DNA of 35,630 bases from Mycobacterium sp. (GTDB lineage: Bacteria > Actinomycetota > Actinomycetes > Mycobacteriales > Mycobacteriaceae). Every line of letters starts with the position of its first letter. The stretch's first letter is position 1. Under the pieces are notes generated by a model, which did no database searches, was not told the DNA's origin, and worked only from the letters and a program-made list of their open reading frames with translations. The translations under genes were made by a program, and so were the position numbers. Location: contig NZ_JAOPWB010000210.1 of assembly GCF_025965855.1 (NCBI RefSeq), forward strand, positions 1 to 35,630. Direction: 5' to 3'. Positions 1 to 7,423 of the stretch are shown here, in pieces.

Positions 1-126
1 GGCACCACGGCGACCAGCACCGAGGCCGGCCGGGCAGCAGGCGCCGAAGAAAGCACTGTGCAGCCTGCCGCACCCCCGGCGGCCGACGCTGCGCCCGCCT
101 TGGAACCGCAGAGCACGGAGAGCTGA
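1..126 (+). CDS. rpsC: 30S ribosomal protein S3, C-terminal tail (partial)
   Basis: Frame 1 is open from the first base to a TGA at 124-126, about 41 codons. The peptide is rich in Ala, Pro, Thr and Glu, like the variable, disordered C-terminal tail of mycobacterial S3. The conserved KH domains lie upstream of the window. The identity rests mainly on position: rplP starts 4 nt after the stop, and rpsC-rplP-rpmC-rpsQ is the standard S10 operon order. S3 lines the mRNA entry channel of the 30S subunit. The tail alone would not identify the protein. Confidence 0.85.
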   Translation, partial: GTTATSTEAGRAAGAEESTVQPAAPPAADAAPALEPQSTES

Positions 127-129
127 ATC

Positions 130-546
130 ATGTTGATTCCCCGCAAAGTTAAGCATCGCAAGCAGCACCACCCCCGCCAGCGTGGCATCGCCAGCGGTGG
201 CACGGAGGTGAACTTCGGTGACTACGGCATCCAGGCGCTCGAGCACGCCTATGTGACCAACCGGCAGATCGAGTCGGCTCGTATCGCGATCAACCGGCAC
301 ATCAAGCGTGGCGGAAAGGTCTGGATCAACGTCTTCCCCGACCGCCCGCTCACCAAGAAGCCCGCCGAAACCCGGATGGGTTCGGGTAAGGGCTCCCCGG
401 AGTGGTGGGTCGTCAACGTCAAGCCGGGCCGGGTGCTGTTCGAGCTCAGCTACCCCAACGAGTCGGTGGCCCGGGCGGCGCTTACCCGCGCAATCCACAA
501 GCTGCCGATCAAGGCACGCATCGTGACCCGAGAGGATCAGTTCTGA
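130..546 (+). CDS. rplP: 50S ribosomal protein L16
   Basis: This 138-residue protein has the typical L16 start ([11 protein letters not shown]), a strongly basic N-terminus and the conserved segment around [11 protein letters not shown] and RMGSGKG. L16 binds 23S rRNA near the A site and helps organise the peptidyl-transferase centre. The length is normal for the family. It follows rpsC by 3 nt, and its TGA overlaps the rpmC ATG (ATGA at 545-548), so the genes are probably translationally coupled inside the S10 operon. Confidence 0.98.
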   Translation: MLIPRKVKHRKQHHPRQRGIASGGTEVNFGDYGIQALEHAYVTNRQIESARIAINRHIKRGGKVWINVFPDRPLTKKPAETRMGSGKGSPEWWVVNVKPGRVLFELSYPNESVARAALTRAIHKLPIKARIVTREDQF

Positions 547-791
547 TGGCACTGGGCATTTCGCCGGGCGAACTGCGGGAGCTCACCGAAGAGGAGCTCA
601 CCGAGCGCCTGCGTGAATCTAAGGAGGAGCTGTTCAACCTGCGCTTCCAGATGGCAACCGGACAGCTCAACAACAACCGCCGGCTCCGCACCGTGCGTCA
701 TGAAATCGCCCGCGTCTACACCGTGCTGCGGGAACGAGAACTGGGCCTCGCTAGCGGACCCGACGGGTCCGACGGAAACAAGGATTCGTGA
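546..791 (+). CDS. rpmC: 50S ribosomal protein L29
   Basis: An 81-residue protein starting [13 protein letters not shown]. It has the two-helix L29 pattern, including [14 protein letters not shown] and the [15 protein letters not shown] helix. L29 sits at the polypeptide exit tunnel, where nascent-chain factors dock. I chose the ATG at 546, not upstream in-frame codons, because it overlaps the rplP stop and matches the family N-terminus. The C-terminal tail is acidic and Gly/Ser-rich, as in other mycobacteria. Its TGA at 789-791 overlaps the rpsQ start. Confidence 0.97.
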   Translation: MALGISPGELRELTEEELTERLRESKEELFNLRFQMATGQLNNNRRLRTVRHEIARVYTVLRERELGLASGPDGSDGNKDS

Positions 792-1150
792 TGGCAGAAG
801 CTAAGAAGACCGCCCCGAAGGCTGCCCCTAAGAAGGCCGCTCCCAAGGACGCCGCGGCGAAAGACAAGGGTCCCAAGCACACTCCGGCCAACCCGAAGTC
901 GCGCGGGCGGCGCAAGGTGCGCATCGGCTATGTGGTGAGCGACAAGATGCAGAAGACCATCGTGGTCGAGCTGGAAGACCGCATGCGTCACCCGTTGTAC
1001 GGCAAGATCATCCGGACCACCAAGAAGGTCAAGGCGCACGACGAGAACAGCACCGCCGGCATCGGCGACCGCGTCTCGCTGATGGAGACGCGCCCACTCT
1101 CGGCGACCAAGCGCTGGCGGCTCGTCGATATTCTCGAGAAGGCCAAGTAG
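788..1150 (+). CDS. rpsQ: 30S ribosomal protein S17
   Basis: About 120 residues. A Lys/Ala/Pro-rich N-terminal extension of roughly 35 residues is followed by the S17 OB-fold core ([46 protein letters not shown]). S17 is an early-binding 16S rRNA protein. The extension is a mycobacterial trait, as I recall. GTG at 788 and ATG at 791 are adjacent in-frame starts (reading MM), and either keeps the overlap with the rpmC stop. It is the last gene before a hairpin terminator, so this is the end of the S10 operon. Confidence 0.97.
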   Translation: MMAEAKKTAPKAAPKKAAPKDAAAKDKGPKHTPANPKSRGRRKVRIGYVVSDKMQKTIVVELEDRMRHPLYGKIIRTTKKVKAHDENSTAGIGDRVSLMETRPLSATKRWRLVDILEKAK

Positions 1151-1169
1151 CCCCCAAGCAACGCAGAAA

Positions 1170-1196
1170 CGCCCGAGACCCCCGCGGTCTCGGGCG
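1170..1196 (+). terminator. Rho-independent-like hairpin after rpsQ
   Basis: An 11-bp perfect stem: CGCCCGAGACC at 1170-1180 pairs with GGTCTCGGGCG at 1186-1196 around a 5-nt loop. It begins 19 nt after the rpsQ stop. No U-run follows, so it is the tract-less hairpin type often annotated in mycobacteria. Its position at the end of the S10 operon supports a terminator role. Confidence 0.8.
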
Positions 1197-1214
1197 CTGT
1201 GCATCGTGGGCTTT

Positions 1215-1289
1215 GAGTGTGCGGCCCGGGCGGAGAAATCGCCGATTCTCGACCCTCGCGTCACGGTCAAAGCCGCCGGCTCACACTCT
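1215..1289. repeat. Possible palindromic intergenic element between rpsQ and atsA
   Basis: The stretch is bounded by GAGTGTG (1215-1221) and its inverted copy CACACTC (1283-1289). Inside is a smaller inverted repeat, GAGAAATCG / CGATTCTC (about 1233-1250), with one bulged base. It may be a dispersed intergenic palindrome or transcript-end structure. Only one copy is visible here, so the repeat status is unproven. Confidence 0.35.
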
Positions 1290-1325
1290 CGGCATGAATC
1301 TCAGCCGATTTTTATCTCACGCGTG

Positions 1326-1331
1326 TAGTGT
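1326..1331 (+). promoter_or_regulatory. Candidate -10 for atsA
   Basis: TAGTGT fits the mycobacterial TANNNT hexamer. It would give a leader of about 35 nt containing the purine-rich GAGAGTGAGG ribosome binding site (1358-1367), 6 nt before the atsA ATG. No convincing -35 is visible. Confidence 0.4.
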
Positions 1332-1373
1332 CCACGGACGTTCGGTGAGTCCACCACGAGAGTGAGGCCGGCC

Positions 1374-3734
1374 ATGGCGACCGAGTCCACAGAGTTTCAG
1401 GGCAAGATCGAGCTGGATATTCGGGATTCGGAGCCGGACTGGGGGCCCTACGCGGCGCCGACCGCACCGGAGAACTCGCCGAACATCCTCTATCTGGTCT
1501 GGGATGACACCGGCATCGCGACCTGGGACTGCTTCGGCGGCCTGGTCGAGATGCCGGCCATGACGCGGATCGCCGAGCGCGGCGTGCGGTTGTCGCAATT
1601 TCACACCACCGCGCTGTGCTCGCCGACGCGGGCGTCCCTGCTGACCGGCCGCAACGCGACCACGGTCGGCATGGCCACCATCGAAGAGTTCACCGACGGG
1701 TTCCCGAACTGCAACGGCCGGATCCCCGCCGACACCGGGCTGATCTCCGAGGTGCTCGCCGAGCGCGGCTACAACACATACTGCGTCGGCAAGTGGCACC
1801 TGACGCCGCTGGAAGAGTCGAATCTGGCCTCGACAAAACGACATTGGCCCACCTCGCGCGGATTCGAGCGGTTCTACGGGTTCATGGGCGGCGAGACCGA
1901 CCAGTGGTATCCCGAGCTGGTGTACGACAACCACCCGGTCAGCCCCGCGGGCACCCCGGAAGACGGCTATCACCTGTCGAAGGACCTCGCCGACAAGACC
2001 ATCGAATTCATCCGCGATGCCAAGGTGATCGCGCCGGGCAAACCGTGGTTCAGCTATGTGTGCCCCGGCGCGGGGCATGCGCCCCACCATGTCTTCAAGG
2101 AGTGGGCGGACAAGTATGCGGGCCGGTTCGACATGGGCTACGAGCGCTACCGCGAGATTGTGCTGGAAAAGCAGAAATCGATGGGGATCGTGCCGCCGGA
2201 CACCGAGCTGTCCCCGGTCAACCCGTATTCGGATGTCAAGGGGCCACAGGGCGAGCCCTGGCCGCTGCAGGACACGGTGCGGCCCTGGGACTCGCTCAAC
2301 GACGAAGAGAAGAAACTGTTTTGCCGGATGGCCGAGGTGTTCGCCGGATTCCTGAGCTACACCGACAGCCAGATCGGCCGCATCCTGGATTACCTCGAGG
2401 AGTCCGGCCAGCTGGACGACACCATCATCGTGGTGATCTCCGACAATGGGGCCAGCGGTGAGGGCGGGCCGAACGGGTCGGTGAACGAGGGCAAGTTCTT
2501 CAACGGTTACATCGACACCGTCGAAGAGAGCATGAAACTCTTCGACCGCCTGGGCAGCCCGGAGACCTACAACCATTACCCGATCGGCTGGGCGATGGCC
2601 TTCAACACGCCGTACAAGCTGTTCAAGCGATACGCCTCCCATGAGGGCGGCATCGCCGACACGGCAATCGTCTCGTGGCCCAACGGTATTGCGGCGCACG
2701 GCGAGGTCCGCGACAACTATGTCAATGTCTGCGACATCACCCCGACCATCTACGACTTGCTGGGCATGACGCCGCCGGAGAAGGTCAAGGGCATCGCGCA
2801 GAAACCGCTGGACGGCGTGAGTTTCAAAGCGGCCCTTTCAGATCCGGGCGCCGACACCGGAAAGCGGACCCAGTTCTACACCATGCTGGGCACCCGCGGG
2901 ATCTGGCATGAGGGCTGGTTCGCCAACACCGTCCATGCCGCCACACCGGCGGGTTGGTCGCATTTCGACGCCGACCGGTGGGAGCTGTTCCACATCGAGG
3001 CCGACCGCAGCCAGTGCCACGACCTGGCCGCCGAGCAACCCGAGAAACTCGAAAAGCTTAAGGGGCTGTGGTATTCCGAGGCCGCCAAGTACAACGGCCT
3101 GCCACTGTCGGACCTGAACATCATGGAGACGTTGATGCGCTCGCGGCCATACCTGGTCGGCGAACTGTCCAGCTACACCTACTATCCCGACTGCGCGGAC
3201 GTCGGCATCGGCGCCGCCGCCGAGATTCGCGGCCGCTCGTTCGCCGTGCTGGCCGACGTGACCGTGGATACCACCGGCGCCGAAGGTGTGTTGTTCAAGC
3301 AGGGTGGCGCCCACGGCGGCCACGTCCTGTTCGTCCAGGACGGTCGGCTGCACTACGTCTACAACTTCCTCGGCGAACGCCAGCAGCTGGTTTCCTCGTC
3401 CGACCCGGTGCCGTTGGGCCGACACGTGTTCGGTGTTCGCTATGCGCGGACGGGAACGGTGGAGAACAGCCACACCCCGCTGGGTGACCTCGCCCTGTTC
3501 GTCGACGACGAGCTGGTCGGCACCCTGGCCGACGTGACGACCCATCCCGGCACCTTCGGTTTGGCGGGGGCCGGCATCACCGTCGGGCGCAACGGCGGCT
3601 CGGGAGTGTCGAGCCGCTACAAGGCGCCGTTCACGTTCACCGGCGGCACCATCGCCGAGGTCACACTCGACTTCTCGGGTAGGCCATATGAAGACGTGGA
3701 AAGGGAACTCGCGCTTGCTTTTTCGCGCGACTGA
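1374..3734 (+). CDS. atsA: Arylsulfatase AtsA (type I, formylglycine-dependent)
   Basis: A 786-residue sulfatase that hydrolyses aryl or carbohydrate sulfate esters. The metal-binding Asp pair is at residues 44-45. The sulfatase signature CSPTR begins at Cys82, with LTGRN following; Cys82 is the residue converted to formylglycine. GKWH lies at 139-142 and the second metal motif DNG at 357-359. The C-terminal third, after the sulfatase core, ends in a beta-rich segment. There is no signal peptide, so a cytoplasmic location is likely. I chose the ATG at 1374 because GAGAGTGAGG sits 6 nt upstream; the in-frame GTG at 1362 lies inside that site. It closely resembles M. tuberculosis AtsA (Rv0711) as I recall it. 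The FGE needed for its maturation is downstream at 7424. The natural substrate cannot be inferred. Confidence 0.96.
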   Translation: MATESTEFQGKIELDIRDSEPDWGPYAAPTAPENSPNILYLVWDDTGIATWDCFGGLVEMPAMTRIAERGVRLSQFHTTALCSPTRASLLTGRNATTVGMATIEEFTDGFPNCNGRIPADTGLISEVLAERGYNTYCVGKWHLTPLEESNLASTKRHWPTSRGFERFYGFMGGETDQWYPELVYDNHPVSPAGTPEDGYHLSKDLADKTIEFIRDAKVIAPGKPWFSYVCPGAGHAPHHVFKEWADKYAGRFDMGYERYREIVLEKQKSMGIVPPDTELSPVNPYSDVKGPQGEPWPLQDTVRPWDSLNDEEKKLFCRMAEVFAGFLSYTDSQIGRILDYLEESGQLDDTIIVVISDNGASGEGGPNGSVNEGKFFNGYIDTVEESMKLFDRLGSPETYNHYPIGWAMAFNTPYKLFKRYASHEGGIADTAIVSWPNGIAAHGEVRDNYVNVCDITPTIYDLLGMTPPEKVKGIAQKPLDGVSFKAALSDPGADTGKRTQFYTMLGTRGIWHEGWFANTVHAATPAGWSHFDADRWELFHIEADRSQCHDLAAEQPEKLEKLKGLWYSEAAKYNGLPLSDLNIMETLMRSRPYLVGELSSYTYYPDCADVGIGAAAEIRGRSFAVLADVTVDTTGAEGVLFKQGGAHGGHVLFVQDGRLHYVYNFLGERQQLVSSSDPVPLGRHVFGVRYARTGTVENSHTPLGDLALFVDDELVGTLADVTTHPGTFGLAGAGITVGRNGGSGVSSRYKAPFTFTGGTIAEVTLDFSGRPYEDVERELALAFSRD

Positions 3735-4042
3735 GCGGGCGGCACCGCCATCCGGACGAGCGCACCGAGGGCGGGCCGCCGTCCGCGGGCGATCGTCTTC
3801 CCCTTGCCGAACGGTTGACGTCGACCGCGCCCGATGGCATGTCAGCGCGGATGACGATCACGCCGATGGACCTCGATCCCGGAGGGGCGTTCTTGCCCGG
3901 TACGGTCAACTTCGCCGACCGCATCACCCACGTCCGGACCAACACCAGTGCGCGCCCGGCTTCGACGCGGCGAAATCCACGATGACGCAGTAATTTGCGG
4001 TTGTCATCCCCGAAAAGAGCCCATTTCAGCGCGAGCGGGCTG
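3735..4042. other. 308-bp non-coding gap between atsA and the first DUF4436 gene
   Basis: I see no convincing gene. The longest forward reading with an ATG (3839-3985, 48 codons) has no ribosome binding site and resembles nothing I know. The reverse-strand open frame here looks like a GC-rich shadow. It could hold decayed coding sequence, since M. tuberculosis has, as I recall, only a short spacer after atsA. No terminator hairpin stands out. Confidence 0.5.
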
Positions 4043-4048
4043 TAGCAT
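4043..4048 (+). promoter_or_regulatory. -10 hexamer TAGCAT of DUF4436 gene 1
   Basis: TAGCAT followed 8 nt later by GTG at 4057. The same hexamer at similar spacing precedes the DUF4436 genes at 8475 and 9595, which supports a conserved promoter. Transcription starting at the GTG would make the mRNA leaderless. Confidence 0.6.
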
Positions 4049-4056
4049 CTGGCCCC

Positions 4057-4071
4057 GTGATGCCCCAATGA
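4057..4071 (+). CDS. Putative leaderless mini-ORF (MMPQ) overlapping DUF4436 gene 1
   Basis: The codons are GTG ATG CCC CAA TGA. The GTG is 8 nt after the TAGCAT -10, so it may lie at the very 5' end of the transcript. Its TGA (4069-4071) overlaps the ATG (4068-4070) of the DUF4436 gene as ATGA, a typical coupling arrangement. A similar layout precedes DUF4436 gene 2. Four codons carry no compositional evidence, so this is an inference from position. Confidence 0.35.
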   Translation: MMPQ

Positions 4072-4994
4072 CCACCGAAGCACCGCCCGCACCGGCGCCA
4101 CCCGAGGCACGAGGACCACGCCTTGCGATCGCGTTCGGGATCGTAGTTGCCGTCATCGTCATCTATGTCCTGTCCCTGATTGCCGTGCACCTGCTGGCCA
4201 AATCGGCGCCTCCGCTGCCCTCGGTCGACCTGACCAAGGTCGAGGCCGAGGACAGCGTCGTGCAAGTCCGCCTGGAGAAACTGGATACCGTCGCCAACCG
4301 CTTGACGGTGAATGTCCTTGTCTACCCAAAGGATTCGCTGTACGACAAGAACTTCGGGGTCCTCACCGCCGACGCGGCCGTGCGCCTGTACCCAGAGAAC
4401 GACCTCGGTGACCTGCAATACCCGGTCGGAAAAGCGCCGGCGCAGGTCAGTACCACCATCGAGGCGCACGGCGATCCCGGTAACTGGCCATTCGACACGT
4501 ATAAGACGGAGGTCATCGCGGCCGATGTGTTCACCGGTGCCGGTCAGAGCCGCGAAAAGTCGCCCGCGCGCGTCGAGGCATCCGGAAAGCTGGATGGCTG
4601 GGACGCTACCGTCACCCGAGTCCACGACCCCTCGGAATCCAACCCGGATGTCCAAGAGGACGTCATCATCACCTTGCACCGGGCCAAGGGCCCGCTGATC
4701 TTCGACATCGGAATCTGCCTCGTCCTCATCGCCCTGCCCGTGTTGGCATTGTGGGTCGCCATTCCCGTGGCGTTGGGCAGGACCTCGTTCTTGCCGCCGA
4801 TGACGACCTGGTACGGCGCGATGCTGTTCGCCATTGTCCCGCTGCGCAGTATCCTCCCGGGCAGCCCACCGTACGGCTCGTGGATCGACCAAGCCGTCGT
4901 GCTATGGGTGCTGATCGGACTGGTCGGCGCGATGGCCCTGTTCCTGTTCGGCTGGTGGCGGCAACGCGATCGAAAACAGCCGAAGAAGGGCTGA
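4068..4994 (+). CDS. DUF4436 family membrane protein (copy 1)
   Basis: A 308-residue protein of the DUF4436 family (Rv0713-like); its function is unknown. A short Pro/Ala-rich cytoplasmic N-terminus is followed by one membrane segment (about 18-42). An extracytoplasmic domain of about 165 residues contains EAHGDPGNWPFDTY. Three hydrophobic segments (about 210-232, 243-262, 275-300) and a basic tail ending QPKKG follow. The join [20 protein letters not shown] is nearly identical in all four copies. I chose the ATG at 4068 because the residues just upstream do not resemble the other copies and the shared promoter ends just before it. It ends 4 nt from the convergent pstS stop. There is no strong ribosome binding site; translation may be coupled to the mini-ORF at 4057. 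Confidence 0.88.
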   Translation: MTTEAPPAPAPPEARGPRLAIAFGIVVAVIVIYVLSLIAVHLLAKSAPPLPSVDLTKVEAEDSVVQVRLEKLDTVANRLTVNVLVYPKDSLYDKNFGVLTADAAVRLYPENDLGDLQYPVGKAPAQVSTTIEAHGDPGNWPFDTYKTEVIAADVFTGAGQSREKSPARVEASGKLDGWDATVTRVHDPSESNPDVQEDVIITLHRAKGPLIFDIGICLVLIALPVLALWVAIPVALGRTSFLPPMTTWYGAMLFAIVPLRSILPGSPPYGSWIDQAVVLWVLIGLVGAMALFLFGWWRQRDRKQPKKG

Positions 4995-4998
4995 ACGC

Positions 4999-6126
4999 CT
5001 ACTCCGCGACCGCCGCTCCCGCCGAGCTGATCGCGTCGACGGCGCTCGAGACTCGTGATTGGAAGTCGGGAGACAGCGGGATGTAGCCGTTCCTGGCCAG
5101 CTCGACCTGGCCGGGGCCGATCGCCGCCTGCAGGAACGCCTTGACCGCCTTGGCCTCGTCGGAGCTCGGGTACTTGGAGCAGACGATCTCGTAGGTGGCC
5201 AACACGATCGGGTAGACGTCGGGCTGGGCGGGGTTGTAGAACGACGAAATGTCGAGCACGAGATTGTTGCCGGTGCCGATGATTCTGGCGCCGGCGATCG
5301 TCTTGCCGACCGTGTCGGTGCCGATCCGCACCGGACGCAGGGACCTGCGGCTTGCCGGCGTCTTGATCTCGGCGGCGAAAAGCCCTTGCTGCAGCGCGAA
5401 TGACAACTCGTTGTAGCTGATCGCGCCCTCGGTGGCTTTCACGAGCTCCGAGGTGCCCTTGTTGCCGGCGGCGCCGACTCCGACCCCGCCGTTGAACGAC
5501 TTGCCGGTGCCCTGCTTCCAGGCTCCGCCGGACGCGGCCTGCAGGTAGGACTGGAAATTGTCGGTGGTGCCCGACGCGTCGCTGCGGTAGATGACGCGGA
5601 TGTCCTCGGCCGGCATAGATGTGTTAAACGCCGTGAGGGCGGGGTCGTCCCAGCGCGTGATGGTGCCGTTGAAGATCTTGGCCAGCGTGGGCGCGTCGAG
5701 CACCAGGGAGTCGACGACGCCGAGGTTGTAGGTGATCGCCAGCGGGCCGAACACCACGGGCAGGTTCCAGGCATCGGCGCCGCCGCATCGCTGTTTGGCG
5801 GCGGCGTATTGGTCCCCGGCGAGTGGTATGTCCGATCCGCCGAAATCTGTCTTGCCGGAAAGGAATTCGGTGATCCCGGCGCCCGAGCCGTTAGCGGTGT
5901 AGTTGAGGGTCTGCCCCGAGCAGGCCCTGTGGTACGCGTCGATGAACTTCGTCATCGCGTTCGCCTGCGCGGTCGAGCCGCTGGCAATCAAGGTCTGTTT
6001 GCCGCCGCAGTCGACCTTGGCGCCCGCGGCGTACGCCAGTGTCGCGTGGGCGTTGCTGCATGCCGAGCCCACCATGGCGGCCGTGGCGAGCAAGCTTATG
6101 GCGGTAGCTGATCGCTTGTGCTTCAC
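4999..6126 (-). CDS. pstS: Phosphate ABC transporter substrate-binding protein PstS
   Basis: A 375-residue periplasmic phosphate-binding protein. Residues 1-23 form a signal peptide (MKHKRSATA... to Cys23) that looks like a lipoprotein signal, but the -3 residue is Gly where Leu is usual. Ligand-site motifs are GSTAQ (50-54), NGSGAG (79-84), DFGGSDIPL (94-102), [10 protein letters not shown] (153-162) and [11 protein letters not shown] (181-191). I chose the GTG at 6126 because GGAGG lies 8 nt upstream and the signal peptide starts there; the open frame continues upstream only as shadow. No pstC, pstA or pstB is in the window, so it is an orphan binding protein between two DUF4436 genes, convergent with one and divergent from the other. 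Confidence 0.93.
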   Translation of the reverse strand: MKHKRSATAISLLATAAMVGSACSNAHATLAYAAGAKVDCGGKQTLIASGSTAQANAMTKFIDAYHRACSGQTLNYTANGSGAGITEFLSGKTDFGGSDIPLAGDQYAAAKQRCGGADAWNLPVVFGPLAITYNLGVVDSLVLDAPTLAKIFNGTITRWDDPALTAFNTSMPAEDIRVIYRSDASGTTDNFQSYLQAASGGAWKQGTGKSFNGGVGVGAAGNKGTSELVKATEGAISYNELSFALQQGLFAAEIKTPASRRSLRPVRIGTDTVGKTIAGARIIGTGNNLVLDISSFYNPAQPDVYPIVLATYEIVCSKYPSSDEAKAVKAFLQAAIGPGQVELARNGYIPLSPDFQSRVSSAVDAISSAGAAVAE

Positions 6127-6196
6127 GTTGATTGCCTCCAGGCGATGGTGGCGCCCGGCGTCGGCGGCGAGCTCGGTGTCGGGATACACATCGACT

Positions 6197-6218
6197 TTTA
6201 CAGCCACCGAATTAACAG
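6197..6218 (-). promoter_or_regulatory. Direct repeats upstream of pstS, possible phosphate-regulator site
   Basis: On the reverse strand CTGTTAA (6218-6212) and CTGTAAA (6203-6197) form a direct repeat with starts 15 nt apart, about 70 nt before the pstS start. The half-sites resemble the enterobacterial Pho box CTGTCAT, but the spacing is not the usual 11 nt. A role in phosphate control is an inference from the target gene. Confidence 0.3.
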
Positions 6219-6359
6219 GCAAACCAACAACGGATGAACGGGTCATCAACTGGGCCGACCGCCGATTCGCTGGGTAGCCAAGATTGTTCGGCGGGTTGAC
6301 GGAAATTACCTGACTGCTGAAGGAAATTCCGATTCCGCGCGCGGACGGCACCGGTTCGC

Positions 6360-6365
6360 TACGAT
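6360..6365 (+). promoter_or_regulatory. Candidate -10 (TACGAT) of DUF4436 gene 2
   Basis: TACGAT matches TANNNT and lies 9 nt before a GTG at 6375, in the same relative place as TAGCAT in the other DUF4436 promoters. It lies in the 295-bp region shared with the divergent pstS gene; apart from the pstS upstream repeats I see nothing else there. Confidence 0.45.
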
Positions 6366-6374
6366 CTAATCCTC

Positions 6375-6425
6375 GTGTGCTCGGCCACCGAGCAGCCGCA
6401 ATCCAACGGAGGTGTCGACCGATGA
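6375..6425 (+). CDS. Putative leaderless 16-codon ORF overlapping DUF4436 gene 2
   Basis: GTG at 6375 opens a 16-residue peptide ([16 protein letters not shown]). Its TGA at 6423-6425 overlaps the DUF4436 ATG at 6422 as ATGA. It starts 9 nt after the TACGAT -10 and mirrors the mini-ORF at 4057. A second GTG at 6377 is in frame with the DUF4436 gene and is the competing explanation: a longer leaderless DUF4436 N-terminus. Confidence 0.35.
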   Translation: MCSATEQPQSNGGVDR

Positions 6426-7390
6426 CCCATCACGTTCCACCGGCCCCGCGGCCTTCGCCTCCCACGCCGCCGCAGCAGCCGCCGCAGCAGCCGCCGGAGC
6501 AGCCGCCCGCGGCGCCGCCAGAGGCGCCCCCCGCCCGGCGGGGACGCACGCTGTTGGTGATCGGCATCCTTGTGGCTTTCCTCGTCGTCTACGGCCTCTC
6601 GCTGTTCGGAGTCCACTTGCTGTCCAAATCGGCGGGACCGCTCAAGCCGCCGGACCTGAACGCCACCAACGACACCATCGTCTTGGTGCGTCTCGAAAAG
6701 CTGGAAACTGTCGCGAATCGCCTCACGGTAAAGGTGCTTGTGATTCCCGAGGATTCGATGTTCGACAAACGCCTCGATGTGCTGAAGACCGACACCGCTG
6801 TGCGGATGGACCCCCCCAATGACCTGGGTGACCTGCAATATCCGGCCGGGAAGTCGCCGGCGGTCGTCGCCACCACGATCGAGGCTCATGGCGATCCCAA
6901 TAACTGGCCGTTCGACTCCTACAGCACCGACACGATTTCGTCCGAGGTGCTCGTCGGGCAAGGCGACGCTCGCCAGTACATACCTGCCCGGGTGGAAGTG
7001 GCCGGGGCGTTGGACGGTTGGGACGTCAGCGTCCAGCGTGTGGGTGAAGCAAGCCAGGAGGCGGATCGCCCGGACAACGTGATCATCACGTTGCACCGGG
7101 CCAAGGGCCCGCTGATCTTCGACTTGGGCATCTGCCTGGTGCTGTTCGCCCTACCCACCCTGGCTTTTGCCGTGGCCATACAAATCGCTCTGGGCAGACG
7201 GAAATTCGTGCCGCCCTTCGTGACGTGGTTCGCCGCCATGCTGTTCGCCGTCATCCCCATACGCAATTTCCTTCCCGGGTCTCCACCGCCGGGGGCGTGG
7301 ATCGACCAGGTTCTGGTGATTTGGGTGCTGATGGCGCTCGTCGCGGCGATGGCCCTGTACATGCTCACGTGGTACCGACAATCGGACTGA
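6422..7390 (+). CDS. DUF4436 family membrane protein (copy 2)
   Basis: A 322-residue DUF4436 protein of unknown function. The cytoplasmic N-terminus (about 1-40) is strikingly Pro/Gln-rich, with repeats of the PPQQ type. One membrane segment follows (about 42-65), then the extracytoplasmic domain with [14 protein letters not shown], the [15 protein letters not shown] junction and three more membrane segments. The ATG at 6422 has GGAGG at 6408-6412, nine bases away, the clearest ribosome binding site of the four copies. It is divergent from pstS and followed after 33 nt by the FGE gene. The GTG at 6377 is an alternative start adding 15 residues. Confidence 0.9.
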   Translation: MTHHVPPAPRPSPPTPPQQPPQQPPEQPPAAPPEAPPARRGRTLLVIGILVAFLVVYGLSLFGVHLLSKSAGPLKPPDLNATNDTIVLVRLEKLETVANRLTVKVLVIPEDSMFDKRLDVLKTDTAVRMDPPNDLGDLQYPAGKSPAVVATTIEAHGDPNNWPFDSYSTDTISSEVLVGQGDARQYIPARVEVAGALDGWDVSVQRVGEASQEADRPDNVIITLHRAKGPLIFDLGICLVLFALPTLAFAVAIQIALGRRKFVPPFVTWFAAMLFAVIPIRNFLPGSPPPGAWIDQVLVIWVLMALVAAMALYMLTWYRQSD

Positions 7391-7411
7391 AGCCCCGGCG
7401 AACGGTCGTCC

Positions 7412-7417
7412 TACCCT
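7412..7417 (+). promoter_or_regulatory. -10 hexamer of leaderless FGE gene
   Basis: TACCCT is followed by exactly 6 nt and then the GTG start at 7424, so the transcript probably begins at the start codon. No ribosome binding site is present in the 33-nt spacer after the DUF4436 stop, which supports leaderless translation. Confidence 0.6.
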
Positions 7418-7423
7418 GGTTGG

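Noticed and set aside
1317..2699. Reverse-strand ORF of 460 codons antisense to atsA
   Set aside because: It overlaps a well-conserved sulfatase reading frame and has no recognisable domain; it is a shadow caused by high GC codon bias.
3839..3985. 48-codon forward ORF after atsA
   Set aside because: No ribosome binding site, promoter or recognisable sequence; kept only as part of the non-coding gap.
4999..6351. Longer 450-codon version of pstS
   Set aside because: The extra 75 residues precede the ribosome binding site and signal peptide that mark the GTG at 6126.
6375..6425. Cysteine-responsive attenuator uORF before DUF4436 copy 2
   Set aside because: The peptide has only one Cys codon, not the consecutive Cys codons of known mycobacterial attenuators, so that specific role is not claimed.
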